From Yamagishiella unicocca (Eukaryota > Chlorophyta > Chlorophyceae > Chlamydomonadales > Volvocaceae), in the NCBI GenBank assembly GCA_003116995.1, contig BDSL01000068.1:310001-374000 (forward strand): DNA of 64,000 nucleotides, written 5' to 3'. The notes beneath the pieces were generated by a model. The model was not told the origin of the DNA, made no database searches, and saw nothing but the letters and a program-made list of their open reading frames with translations. The position numbers and the translations under genes were made by a program. This document shows positions 10,897-23,300 of the stretch, one piece after another; position 1 is the stretch's first letter, and each line of letters begins with the position of its first letter.

Positions 10897-13800
10897 CTAC
10901 TCCTGCTGCTGCTCCGGCTGCTTCGGCTGCGCTAGGGATGCCGCCGCCGCGGAGGCGCTCCCAGCTGCGCCCGCAACCTCGGAAGTCAGTCGCAGCACGC
11001 CGACAGCGCATGTGAAGCCGTGAAGGTGGGTGGTGTCGCCGACCCGGCCAATCTCGCCTGGGGCACCGGCCGGGGAGTGGGCGCGCGGGAGACAGCGGCG
11101 GGCGTACGGGTTAGATCCATTGCTGATCGCAGTGTGAGACAACAGAATCACAGGACCAGGCACCGGAATTTCAAGAGCTAGCATAACATGTGGATGCGAC
11201 AACAGCCCCAGCCCACGTCAAATATCCGCCAAGGAGCTATCGATGCCCTTTGCTATTGCGTTTTCCTGTGTTTGTTTGATGACGGTTTGCTCCTGTTAAC
11301 TATTTATTTGCAAGCGCGGTTCCTTGGGACACGTGTGGTGTATCTCCGAGTGGACAGGGCTTGGCAGGCAGCCCAGAACAGCCCTCGCTGAGCTGCGATG
11401 GATTCCTCGCTCCTCTACACAACAGAGCACTAGCAGTCGGTGTAGCAGCAACAGCTGTAGCAGCAGTAGCAAGAAGTAGGAAGCGGTAGCAGTGGCAGCA
11501 GCAGTAGCATCCTCACCGTTGCACTGGAAGCCCGCACAAGGCACGGGCACGTAAGTCGACATCGTGCGCGCGTCGTACGAGTCCTCGCCATACAGACCGG
11601 ACCCCCGACCGTTGCACGTGAACAGGAGCATGCCGAAGGGGGGCGGTTGTTGGTCGGCCCCGCCTTGCATCATCGCCTGCAGCGTACCGTACATCGTGCC
11701 CGGCAGTCAAGGAGAAGAACATGAACCGAAGCTCTCCCGAAGCTGTCGGCAGTCCAACAGTTCAGGCCCGACAGCAGTCTGCGCAAGCACCTCACAAGAC
11801 TCCCGCAACTCACTCACACGATCCCTGGGGCCTGGTGGGACAACCGGTTGGTACGACAATACGACACAGTACCACGGAGCAGACCCTGGAGGTGGTCCAG
11901 AGTCCTCCCCCCTCCCTCCTCCGCCTAACGCTGGGTGACACGCACCTGCAGCTGCTTCCGCTTGTAGGCCAGGCCATGCGACGTGAGGTCCTCCTGCGCC
12001 CCCTGCTTGTCGCGGACCTGGGGCCAGGGGGGCGAGGACGGGGCCGGGGACGGGGGGCCGGTCGCAGCGATGGGAGGGGTGCGACAGCAGCCGACTAGGG
12101 CGGCGGCGCTCCGCATGCAGGTCCGCTGTGGGTGCCGGTGGGCTGCGGAAAGAATCACGTGGGCTGCGGGGGGGTAGCACACACATACCACGTGGCCCGC
12201 GAGGAGTCCGTGGCGGTTGTACGGATACAGATAGATCCAGACAGACACGCGCGTGTTGGTGCTTGGCAGCTGGCACGGGTGGTGGTTGCGACTGCGGAGT
12301 TGGTTAAGGCTGCGGCAGTGGTTGCGGCTGCGGCGGTGGTTGCGGCCTCCAAGCCAAACCAGCGGCACCCACCATGAACCTAATGCGCTGCCCAACGCGC
12401 AGGTAATCGCCCACCACCAGGCACTGCTCAGAGTCAAAACCGCGCAGGGTGCGGATGAGGAAGTCCTGGGGACGCGGCCAGGGTTGGGCAGGGGTGGGCA
12501 GGGGTGGGGCCAAGGTGCGCAGGGGTCGGCAGGATGACAGACACGAGGCGGTGGGGCGGTCAGCGAGGATCAAGTATGGTGAGGTATGAGTAGCCCACTC
12601 ATCATTAGTCAACCTCCGCTCCCCCGGCGGTTAGGCCGTGGAACAAAACACCTTCACCCCGCTCGTCTCCGCCCCTCCCCTGCGCCGACCAAGGGTTTCC
12701 CCTCCCCACTCTCTCCGTCCCCCCTCCCCCCCCATTCTGCGTTCCAAACACTTCTCCTACTAGCTGCTTTCCCTCATATGACCAACACGTGTTTCCAGGC
12801 TTCCCTCCACCCGAATGTGCAACCAGGCACACATATACACACACATACGCACACACGCTCTCCCTATACCTCTGCCTTGCGCACTAGGATAGGTAAATAG
12901 GTACATAGGCTAGGTAGTTGTAGGTGCTTCGCACCACGCCTACGCCGCAGCAGCGCGGCGTCGGTTGTTGGGACGCAACCGTCTTTCTGGCTATCGGAGC
13001 GCTGCGCGGCCGCCGGCTACATAATTGGACTTCTGGCTTCTCGTGGACCCAGTCTGGGCTTCTTTCGGTAACTATTGGCGCCCCGCACTGACTCCGGATT
13101 CCTCGGTCTCCTCGCGCTACGTATACTTCGCGGCTCAGCTCAGCATTTATAAAACACATACGCACACACGCACCTGCGGCTCCAGCGACTGCTTGAAGCC
13201 CTCGGGCGCCATCCCCACCGTTAGGTTGGACACGGTGCGGCGCAGTTCCACTTCGCTCATGCCACTCAGCACCGACTGCGGAAGTTGGCGGTTAAGGGAC
13301 GCCCTGTCTCGATCTAAGGGTTCGCGACGATACAACTTCACGATCAAATCAACGACAGGCCGCCCAGCTCATGCAGTGCCTTTCCCAATTTCCTCTCCCT
13401 CCCCTGCTTCCACATGAAGCCCTCCCCCGGCGGCAGACCCGGCGGTTGATCCGGTGATTCTTCTGACGGTTAATCCGGTAGGGTTTCCAACGGTGGATCC
13501 GGTGGTGGATCCGGAGGAGCGTCCAGCGGTGGATCCAGAGGAGCATCCGTGGTGGTGGGCTCGCCTTCCTCCTCCTCCCCTTCCCCCGCACAACGGGTTT
13601 TCACACGGACACCGGTGTTCCTCACCCCCCCCCGCGCACCTGAAGCTCCACCTGGAACGCCTCCAGCGCCGGCAGCGGCCGCCCCTTGGCTACGTCCTCC
13701 GATGACAGCTGCATGATGCGGGTGGGGTCCCCTGGAGCGACCCGGTCAACGGTCCACGTGGTGGTCGTTAGAGGCCGGCAACCCTGTACGGCGAGCGGGC

Positions 13801-16800
13801 AGCACGAGCAGGAGGGGGTGAGTCCATCCGCCTGGCGCGGCACTGGCATCGATTGGGCGCCAATGACCCCCCCCCCCGGGGATGGAGTCATAGCCAGCGG
13901 GGCTGCTGCATCGGGGTGTGTGTTTTGCAGTGCGCGTGCGGCCTAAGCCTTGACGCGGGGGGAAATCGGGTTCCGTACACGGACACGTTCCTCTCCCAGC
14001 CGCAGCCCTCACCGCAGCACCGACCTCCCTCCTGCAAGGGCTCCACCGTTCTCAATGTGTCAGCCCACGACTTTATTCCGACCCTGTCGCAACGGTCGCA
14101 GCTGGTCGCAGCAACGCGCGGGGATGGCGGCGCATGTGTTTAGGGATTTACCCTAAATCCCTAATAGCGACCCATCCACCTGCGCGATCATGAGGTCCAT
14201 CTGAACCTCCCCGTGAATAGACATGACGGCAGCGCCGCGCAAGTGCACCCCGGCACCCTTGCCGCCGGCGGCGCCGCCGGTGGTGCCGCTGGTGGTGGTG
14301 GTGGTGGTGGTGCGGCCAGTCGATGAGGGTTGTTGGTCGCAGTCAGCAACGGCCGCTGCGGGTGTCATCGCACTCGATGAAGTGCCACAGGCGGACCAGC
14401 TGAAGGTCGCGGTGGTTGAGCCGGTGAACGACGGGGCGGCACTGCTGAGACCTCCTGCGAGGGCACAGGGACAAACACCAAAACAAGTATCATCCTTGCT
14501 TTTACTTACCCCGCCATTTTTTTCGAGAAAGTGTAACATTAGGAGGCGGCAACGGCAACACAGGTGGCGGGATAGGGATATGGGCTCCAAGCAAGACGTG
14601 GGCTTCGAGTGGAAGGAGGTACAGAGGGCCCCCCCCGGGCCGGACATGAGGGGCTGCGGTAACCAGCTCCACCCTTCATTGCTCCTTGGTCCCAACACTG
14701 ACTGACTACTCCCACCAAGCCGCCGAGCTGCTTAGATGGACTCGAAGACTCCGCAAACGATGGCTGCGTCAATCTGACTCCGTCTCTCTGCTTGCTCCGT
14801 GTCATGACCACTCGAGCCCCCAAGCTTGCTGCTGCAGAAATCCGGCTTGCGCTATGTTGCGTTGTTAGACGACTGGGTGGGGCTCAGCAGGAAACAGCCT
14901 CCTCCTCCGCCTCCCCCCGATATATATGGCTACCCCCCACGCACACCTATTTTGGCTGCCGCCCCACGCACAACTATACATGGCTACCTCCCGACGCGCA
15001 CCTATTTTGGTGGCGGTGGGAAACGCAAAGTCCAGGCCCGCCAGCAGGTCCTGCACGGCGGTGAATGACGGGTCCGAGAGCACCACCAACGACAGCGGCG
15101 CTTCCGGAAAGGCGGGCACTCCGAGGAGGGACGACCAGCGGTCGGGTGCGGCGTCTGGGAGCCGGCGGGGAGGGGTGGAGGGGGACACCCGTTGGAATGG
15201 CACACAGCAGATACGGGGAGGGGCACGGCGGGTGAGGAGGGGGAGGGGCACGGCGGGTGAAGAGGGGGATGGCATAAGGACCAGGTTATACAGCGTGGGT
15301 AGGGGAAGGGGCACGATGGGCGGGAGTGCAAGGAGGCGGGAGGACACCGGAATGTGTGCGCGAAGGAGGGAAGCCGCACTTGGCGCCATCGCGCCATCTT
15401 GGAATGAGCGAACACCGTCTCGGCCTGCAGGGGTAGGATGACGGCTGCAGGCCGCAGAGTGACGGCTGCAGGCCGCAGCGTGACGGCTGATGACCCGCAG
15501 GATGCGGCCGCTGAGGTACGCGGGTAGGTAGGCGGCGGCGACGGCGTTGCTGCCATCATTTTGGGAACTTCAAAACGCAGCTTCGACCACCAGCACCACC
15601 ACCATCGCCATCACCACCACCGCCACCACCACCACCACCAGCGCCGCACCGCCCCAGCCCAGCATCGCCGCCTCACCGCCGTCCGGCAGGTCCACCACGT
15701 CGATGTGTCGTACAACCACCTCGGCCTGCGCGGGGTCGTTGCAAACCGGATGCGTGTTGTGCGTACCGGCAGAACAGTTCCTTCAGTTTCGGAGCTGAGC
15801 GCAAACATCCAGCATATGCATAGGCATGCATGGGCTACGCTCAACGCATTTAGACGCGGCAATGATCACGCTAGCGGCCGGCTCACCTGCGGTATGGCAA
15901 TCAGCGAGAGGCTCAGGGCGGGCTGCGCCTCCACCTCCTGCGCGCCATCCTCGTCCACTCCGATAATCCCAAAGCCCTGCAGACGAGTTGCGACAGCTCA
16001 GCTCAGCTCAGCTCAGCTCAGGTCCCCAAACAGCACAGTGGAACTACTCGTGGGTGGGCGGGGGAGACGCGGGGTGCGCCCCTCGCGAATCCGTACTCAC
16101 AATCCGTCTTTTTGAATTCCTTCCCCTGCTCCGGAACCCCGTTGCTCACCGTACACCCAAACACGTTGCGCAGCCCCGGTAGCTGCTGCCGCAGCGCCTC
16201 CACCAGCAACCCGTAGTCCTACACCGGGGAACGGCACAGAAGAGGGACGAGGGAGTTCGGAGATTCCATGCGAGAACGAGCGGGCGGAAAATAGCGACCC
16301 TGACTTGGTGGCGTGGAATCGAAGGGACGATTATGGACCGAGCGGCGTCGTACAGTGCTCGTCCATTCGTACCTCTTCGTACGCGGAGGAAACGTACACC
16401 ATGGCGACGTCGATCTGTTCGGGAAGAGTCTCCTGCTTGCGGATATTGGCCAGGCAGTCGTACAGGGACTGGAGCAGCAACGGCTTACGGGACACGTGGG
16501 AGCGCCAGTACGGTGCCACAGGCGTGATGGGGGGTGGCGTTGCTCCGGAACCGGCAGCGCCGGGCGGAGCACTGGCGCAAGTGATGACACGTCGGACGGG
16601 GAGCTGTGGTGCTGGGCCCGATAGCGGCGCGGCGCGTGATCGGGAACAAAAGCACGTTGCGCTGGACGCTGTAGTAATTGCTGCCTGAGAGCTGCTGCCC
16701 GGCGCTGATGTGGCTTGCCCACCGGATGATCGCGCCATGGCCCGAGGACAACATCCCGGTGTGGGCGCGTCAGCGCGCGTTACAGGCGGAGGCCGCAAGA

Positions 16801-16822
16801 AATTCGTCGCCATAGCTCTCAT
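10897..16822 (-). CDS. FIST_N/FIST_C domain protein, 12 exons, probably plastid-targeted
   Basis: Exons, in transcript order: 16822-16373, 16218-16150, 15976-15887, 15725-15677, 15154-15002, 14454-14180, 13783-13640, 13275-13174, 12465-12373, 12017-11946, 11676-11517, 11057-10897. All phases agree; total about 605 aa. FIST_N is seen as NVFGCT-GFGIIG, EVEAQPALSLSL, LLGVP...LVVLSDPS and FPTATKIGGLSS. FIST_C is seen as GCRPLT, DFLIRTLRGFD...VVGDYLRVGQRIRFM, the diagnostic LLFTCNGRGSGLYGE, and GFQCNGEIGRVG...HLHGFT. FIST domains are small-ligand (proposed amino-acid) sensory modules of bacteria, also found in FBXO22-type proteins; no F-box is visible here. The first 85 residues are Ser/Ala/Arg/Pro-rich, ending RRVITCAS, like an algal chloroplast transit peptide (inference). 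Start is the first of two in-frame ATGs (16822, 16813). Confidence 0.85.
14946..15010 (-). repeat. Tandem duplication spanning the exon 5 donor of the FIST gene
   Basis: The exon 5 end and its donor (CCAAAATAG then GTGCG) recur 55 bases into the intron as CCAAAATAG then GTGTG. The 55-base period is not a multiple of three, so use of the second donor would shift the frame. Confidence 0.8.
15998..16021 (+). repeat. AGCTC pentanucleotide repeat in a FIST intron
   Basis: Four to five AGCTC units between exon 3 and exon 2 of the FIST gene. Confidence 0.8.
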
Positions 16823-17335
16823 AATGTTTTGGATACTTTAGGAGCGCCTGCAGGCGGGGCGTTGAGGAATTGCCGTTGCAGGGTGTTGTTTGGAGGCACC
16901 GGAAAGCAGGCAGGTTCCAGTTATACGATATGTCGAGCACAGTTGCGAACCAACAGCTTGTCCTATATTGGGGGGGTTAGTACAACCAGGATAACCGGAT
17001 GCCTACGAAAGCGTTAAGCGTACACCATGTCGCATTGTGCCCATGCAATGCGAAACGTCTTCTTCTACGGCGCCCCATCACAAAGTGTATCTCTTAGCGC
17101 ACACTACGTTGTCATTACTTTGCGATGGTTAGGTACAGTCCCCCTTGTCAGCGAGGTAACCTTAGTATGGTCGCTTACACTGCCCCTGCGGTTTTACTAT
17201 TTCGGCCCCATTAACCGTTTTAAGCTTAGGAGACAGCATCGGCCTTTATAAAGGCTGCCCCGGCATATTCTGAACGCCGTCGGTACTGGCGCCTCGGCGT
17301 CTCCTGCCGCATATGCCGCATCTGATTTGTATCGG
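16823..17335. promoter_or_regulatory. Shared intergenic promoter of the FIST and phytochelatin synthase genes
   Basis: About 510 bases separate the divergent start codons. A TATA box (TTTATAAAG, 17245-17253) faces the phytochelatin synthase. No convincing TATA box is seen for the FIST gene. No experimental regulatory site can be assigned from sequence alone. Confidence 0.6.
17245..17253 (+). promoter_or_regulatory. TATA box of the phytochelatin synthase gene
   Basis: TTTATAAAG in a GC-rich setting. A start site about 30 bases downstream (near 17275-17285) would give a leader of about 55 nt before the ATG at 17336 and would include a short upstream ORF at 17313. Confidence 0.6.
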
Positions 17336-17339
17336 ATGA
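17313..17339 (+). promoter_or_regulatory. Upstream ORF overlapping the phytochelatin synthase start
   Basis: ATG at 17313 encodes eight residues (MPHLICIG) and stops at TGA 17337-17339. That stop overlaps the downstream ATG at 17336-17338 as ATGA. If the start site is set by the TATA box at 17245, this uORF is in the leader and could favour re-initiation or leaky scanning. Its use is inferred. Confidence 0.45.
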
Positions 17340-20300
17340 CTCCCGCTTTCGGGAGCCTCCTTCGGCCGTTAGCAACTGGCCTAGGCGTTAGGTTCTTAGG
17401 TGTCTATGCGGGTTGCTCCCGCTGCGTGTGGGCTAAGGCGACTGACCTAGCACAAGCGAACACACGCCGTCACACGACGGCGAGTGTCGGCCAAGTGGCA
17501 TACAGCGGGACATCCGCAGCGATGGCGCAAACAGATGCAGGAGCATTGACACCTCCTGATGCGCAACAGCAGCAGCAACAGCCGGAAGCCCGAGCGCTGG
17601 AGCATGGCGCCAGCGTCGCGCCGGCATCACCACAACGCTCGCCCACGGGGTTTAAAAAGACATTCTACAAGCGGAAGCTTCCCACACCGCCAGCCATAGA
17701 ATTCTCATCAAGCGATGGTGCGCCTGGTAGAGTCGGGCCCAGCCGTGCTCCACTACTGCCCACCACAACCCGAATCCCTGCCGCGTTTCGTTCCCGCTCC
17801 TAGCGTTGCATCCCCCCCAATTCCTCTCATCCACGGCTTTCCGCCCTGATTTCGCGCTTTGCGATCAGCCCTGCCGCCTTGGGCACCTGGAACCGTACAT
17901 TCCGGCCTTCAGGCCACGTCACCGCGCCGCCTCCGTTGCAGGCCGGCAGCTCTTCCAGGAGGCCCTTATGGACGGCACGATGGTGGGCTTCTTCAAGCTC
18001 ATGGAGCAATTCAAGTAAGTGGGCCGCCTGCCGACCCGAGGGGTGCGGCTGGGTGAGGTCTGGACGTGCTGCTGGACCTGGCCGCCGAGGGCTGCGGCCT
18101 TTGCGACAGCGCGGGTCAGGTCGGGCCGGTGCTGGGTCGGTCTGGCCCTTGCGGAGGGGGCTGTGTGGACTCCAGCCATCTGGGGGGACGGGGCACGCGG
18201 CAGCGGCGGGCGATGTTGGAGGGCCGTTGGACTGAGGCGTGCCGTGACACCCGAGCTTGAGGTTGGCCTAGTGGGAGAGGGAAGCGGGGAAAGCGGAGAA
18301 GGCAGAGGAAAGTGGGGAAGTGGGGAAAGCGGGGGAAGCGGGGAAAGTGGGGACAGTGGGGAAAGCGGGGAAAGCGGAGGAAAGTGGGGAAGCGGAGGAA
18401 GCGGAGGAAAGTGGGGAAAGCGGAGGAAGCGGAGGAAGCGGAGGAAAGTGGGGAAAGCGGAGGAATTGGGGACAAGGGGGGAGCGTGGTTGAGTGGGGCC
18501 GCCACATGCGGTCGGTGTGGCGACGTGAGGATACAGCATGAGGTTCGACCCGCCGCAAACGCGGCCTCCGCCTCACACCGTTGCTTTGCTCGCCCACACC
18601 CCACCCTGCTCCCCGCACCCTCCGCCAACCCCCTCCCTGACCCCCTCCCTGACCCCCTCCCAGCACCCAGGACGAGCCCGCCTTCTGCGGCCTAGCTTCC
18701 CTCGCCATGGTGCTGAACGCGCTGTCCATCGACCCCCGCCGCACGTGGAAGGGCTCCTGGCGCTGGTTCCACGAGGCCATGCTGGACTGCTGCAGGTGGG
18801 GCGGGGGGTTACAGAAAAGAACCGTTTTGGTTCGCTGGCCCTGAGACGGGATCGGGATGCAATACGACTCCTCCAACCGACTTACAAAGTCCGGAACACC
18901 CGTCCGACCTGTCCACAGCCCACAAAAACCCTCGCAGCCCCGCTAATCGGCTTGGCGATAGCTCAACCCACCCCATAAACCCCCAAACCGAAAGCCCACC
19001 GAAAGTCCACTACACTCCAACGACTGACAGACCCTTCGCACCCTCGGGGAGTGCAACCAAGTAGAGGGGTTGTCGAAACTCCGACGCGGCCTCCGGCCCC
19101 CTCTCAGCCCTCCCTGGGCATCCTCGTGGCCCTGAGAAGCTAGAGCCGAGCCCCCCTCGTCGGATCTCCAAAACGGTCTGCATGGCTGCGACCCGACCAA
19201 GCGCATGCAGAAACACCCCACCTACCAGTCAGGGATACCGGTCACATCGCTTCCACAATCTGCATGCGCACCGACGCCGCAGGAACAACGTAGCCGTCTA
19301 CCGCATCCGACTTCCACCTACCATGCGCCTTAATAGCCTCGCGCTGCGCGCCTCCCGCCGTAGCTGCGGTCGCCCCCCCCCGTCGTAAGCTGTGGGCTGA
19401 GAACTCCGCTACGTCGAAACCCAGCTGTGGGTATCCTCTCTGGACCTCCCGCAACAGCGAACGTAACCGATTTGTGAAATCCCCCTTTGCCAACCCCACC
19501 GGGCGGGCCCCCCACTGGGCCCCCTTGCAGAATAGCGGGTGCTGCTGGGCGGCCCCCGCCTCTAGGGCGTTGCTGACGTGGCGAGCCACTATCTGCCCGA
19601 TCTTGACGCCGCTGCCCGAAACCCCCGCTAAGTGCACTACCGCCCCTACTCCTAGCTGGTCCGTCTTACTCCGTCGGATCACCAGCGCGAGGCCTCCCCC
19701 CGGAAGCTCCCTCACATCCCCAACCTGCAAGCCGGCCAGCTCACTCCTCCGCAGCATTCCGAAGAATCCCAACACCAGCCAGCAGGCATCCTGTTCCCGG
19801 CCATCCCCATCCGAGGGAGCCACCTGGACCTTCGCCGCCAACCAGTCTATCAGTATCCGCAGGAGCGAAATTGGCATTCCTGACTTGGCCTTCGGCCCCG
19901 CCGCCTTCACCCCGACCCTTGCTCGCAGCGCTTGAGTCAAAGTACGTTGCACCATGGGGTCCTGCCTGATATGCTGCGACGCCGGAATTCCTCGCGACCG
20001 TTGCCAGTCCGCCAGCGCTGACAGCGTCCCCTCAATGGTCGATCGCGACCATCTGCTTGCTGCGTGTACGATGAAAAGACACACGACCACCCGGTTAAGG
20101 TCCTTGTCTCTTCCGGGCGGGAAAGCCGTTTCCACGCTCGCGCCCAAGCTCTCCGTAACAAACTCCGCAAACCGCCGACGGTGGGCCTCGTAAGTAACTG
20201 CCGAGGAGCTGGCAACTGCGCTGCCTGCTAGGTTGACCACCTGGTCGACCAATCCTGCCACGTAAGGGCCTCCTTGCCCCGGCTGCAGGCCGGCTTCCGT

Positions 20301-23300
20301 CAACAGACAGTGGCTACACCAGAACCAGCCCCCTGAGTATGCTCCCGCCGCTAGCCCGAGGCAGCGGCGGTGCGCTTGGATCAGGCAGCCCTCACAGCGC
20401 AAAGTTCCGCCGTCTGCTGGTCTACTGCATACTGCGCACTGCGCCTGTCCCCCGTCCACTGCGGGTGGGCGAGAAAAGGGGTCACGGGATACGGAGCACC
20501 AAGAGGTCATAGGGGCACGGGTCCGCTTCTTCACCCCACGGCCACAAACAGAGTCGCCGCCCGCTGCGGAGCACTCGCAGGATCCTGAAACGCGAAGACT
20601 CCCTCCGAACGAACCAGGAGTGCCAGCCTCGGGCTCGCCAATCCGGAACCACCACCGTGGCCCGAGTGCTGCTGTCTAACACTACCGCGCGCTCGATGAC
20701 TGCCAAAACTTCCCCGACCAGCTCCTGGGGCGGAAAAGCCCACAACACCTGACCCGCTAGCTCCGCCTCCCTTCCCAGGACGGAGTTCACGGCGCTGAAG
20801 AAACTCCTGCACCCGGGCTGTGCATTGCTGCCCCGCGGATCACAGCAGCAATCGACTGAGGGACTGTACCTTCCCCCGCCGCAAAGCTCTCGAAAAATGC
20901 TGGGCTTAAGCTGCAAATTCTGATCCCGGGCACTGCTGAGCTGCCGGCTAAGACGGTCTGCCCGCCCATTATCTACCCCCCTTATGTGCTCTGCTCTAAC
21001 TTCGAAACTGAACTGAATAGCCAAAGCCGCGATCTGCCGCGCGATCTGCCTTCCCTCCGCAACACGAGTAGAACCCCGAGTAATAGCTGCGACTGCCTGC
21101 GTGTTGTCGCAGCGCACTAGTACCCTCCTGCCCGCTAAGGACGCCGCCCAAGATTGCAAAGCTCTCAAAACTGCCTTCAACTCCAGCCAGGCCACATGGA
21201 GGCCCCGTTCTTCGGGCCCCCATTCGCCTTGTACCTCCGAAACCTCCCACGCTGCCCCAAACCCCTTCCCGCTGGCGTCGGTGAAGACTATTGCTCCGTC
21301 TGTCCCCAAAAACTCCCCCCTAACTAAGTCCAAGTCTGCGACGACGCAGCGCTTCACCCCATCCCACACAGAAGAAACGTCCCCTAAGATGGTCAACCAA
21401 AACGTAAGATCGTCCGTGGCTGCAGCAGAGAGGCGGACGGTGGCGGGCGGGCGGTGGAGAGTGGAAAAGAGGTCATCATATACCGCTTGGAGAAACGAAG
21501 CACCCCAGCGGCAGGCTCGAGCAATGAACGTGAGCTTGCCGGCCACGGCCTGAAGCGTTTTCCGACTCACAGGACCAGTTGCAGCGTCGGTCAACAAACT
21601 CGACACGTCCTTAGCGTAACGTGAGCGCTTGTCTGTCGAGATCCGCATCTCCAAAGCTACCGTGTCAAACAACATGCCCAAGAAATCCAGCTGCTGTAAC
21701 GGGACGTCCTTGCCACGGTCCTTGCTGGCTTTCCACTCGAGCCCAAGCTCAGTACCCAACTGGTCCAAAACCGCAAAGGCTCCAACCACATCCGCGTGGG
21801 TAGCTCCCAAGATAATGAAATCGTCCACATAAACGAAGATAATCACCCGTAGTCCGCGACGGTCACATTCCGTCTGGAAAATGGCACAAGCTGCTGTGGT
21901 GAGCTCCACGAAGATCGGCGGACTCTGGCTGGCTCCAAACGGTAGAACCACCCATCGCTGAAGTGCCCCCGATACTGGGTGCCGGAAAGCCATAAACCGC
22001 CGCGCCTCGGTGCACAATTTGACATGGTGAAACCCGCTCGCCAAATCCCGCTTGCCCAGAAACCCTTCCGATGGCAGATGCTGCAAGATGGTGTTGAGGT
22101 CAGGCAGTGGGCAAGGCAAGCGAGTCATGCACTCATTGACCCCCGACCGCGAAGGGTCGATGATGGGGCGCAGGCTGGTGCCATCCTTAACGACGACGAA
22201 GAGCGGGTTGATGACCACTGCGAAATCAGCCTCTGAGCCATGGAGATTGGGGTCGTACTGCTCGGTCTGACCCGACGCCAGGAGCTCGTCGAAATGCTGG
22301 CCCAGCCATACACGGTGATCCGGAGTCAAGGGATAGTTAGCGAGGTGGTGGGAAAACTGCGGCTGCGTGTGAAACACCCAAGCAGCCTCGTTGCGGATGG
22401 CTGGAGAGTCGAAACCATAACGCTGCCAGGCCGCCGTACGCAGCTTGTTGCCATCACGGCCAAACCACCCCGTCGCCGCCGGAGCCTCCGCTACCGACGA
22501 CGGAAGCCAGTCCTCTGTAAGGCAGAGCAACAAACCAACAGAAGCAGACAAAACTCAACAAAACCAGGCCGCTGCACGAACCCTGGGCCCTTCACGCGGT
22601 GCCGACGGAAAACACACGCAGCACACTGCCCTGTCACCCTGGAGAAAGGGGCCCAATAACGCTGGCGCCAGCGCCTCCCATCACCAGGGAGGAGAGGTGG
22701 CCCGTCACATGGCGCCAATCGTCCCCGTCTCCCGGGGGAAGGGGCTCTTACCTATAAAGACGCCCTCGCTGTCCACTGCAGTTCCCGCTGTTTCTTCATC
22801 GCCGCACGCCACTGACGGCGGAACTAAGAAAACCCCCTCAGAGGTGGAACCTTCCCGGCTCCCAGCGGGCTGCTCTGAGAGCTAGGCCACCTTCGAGCCC
22901 CGCACGCGAGAGCTGTAGTCCGACCACGCCCGCTCTGCTTCCATCGGATCCTGCTGGTAAAGGACCGCCAGTGCCGCGCAGTGGCGGAAGGTGTGGCCGG
23001 CTGTGTTGCAGTGGAAACACAACGAACCTTGGCCGCCCCCGCGGTCACCTCCCAGCCGAGGCTGTTGAGCTGCCTGAGGCCGCGGAACCGGAGGAACCGG
23101 AACCACACTGGCGAGTCCTGCACCTGTCAGCTTAAACATTGATGCCCGCTGCGAGTCCGTAAGGCCCGCGAAACCCTGAACGAAGATCTTCTCCTGTTCG
23201 GTACCCTTCGTCATGACGTTAACCGCGTCCTTGAAAGGGAGAACGGCGGCAACAGCCGATACGCTGGCGAATGCCCCCTGTAGTTCCGAAACACGGCGCC

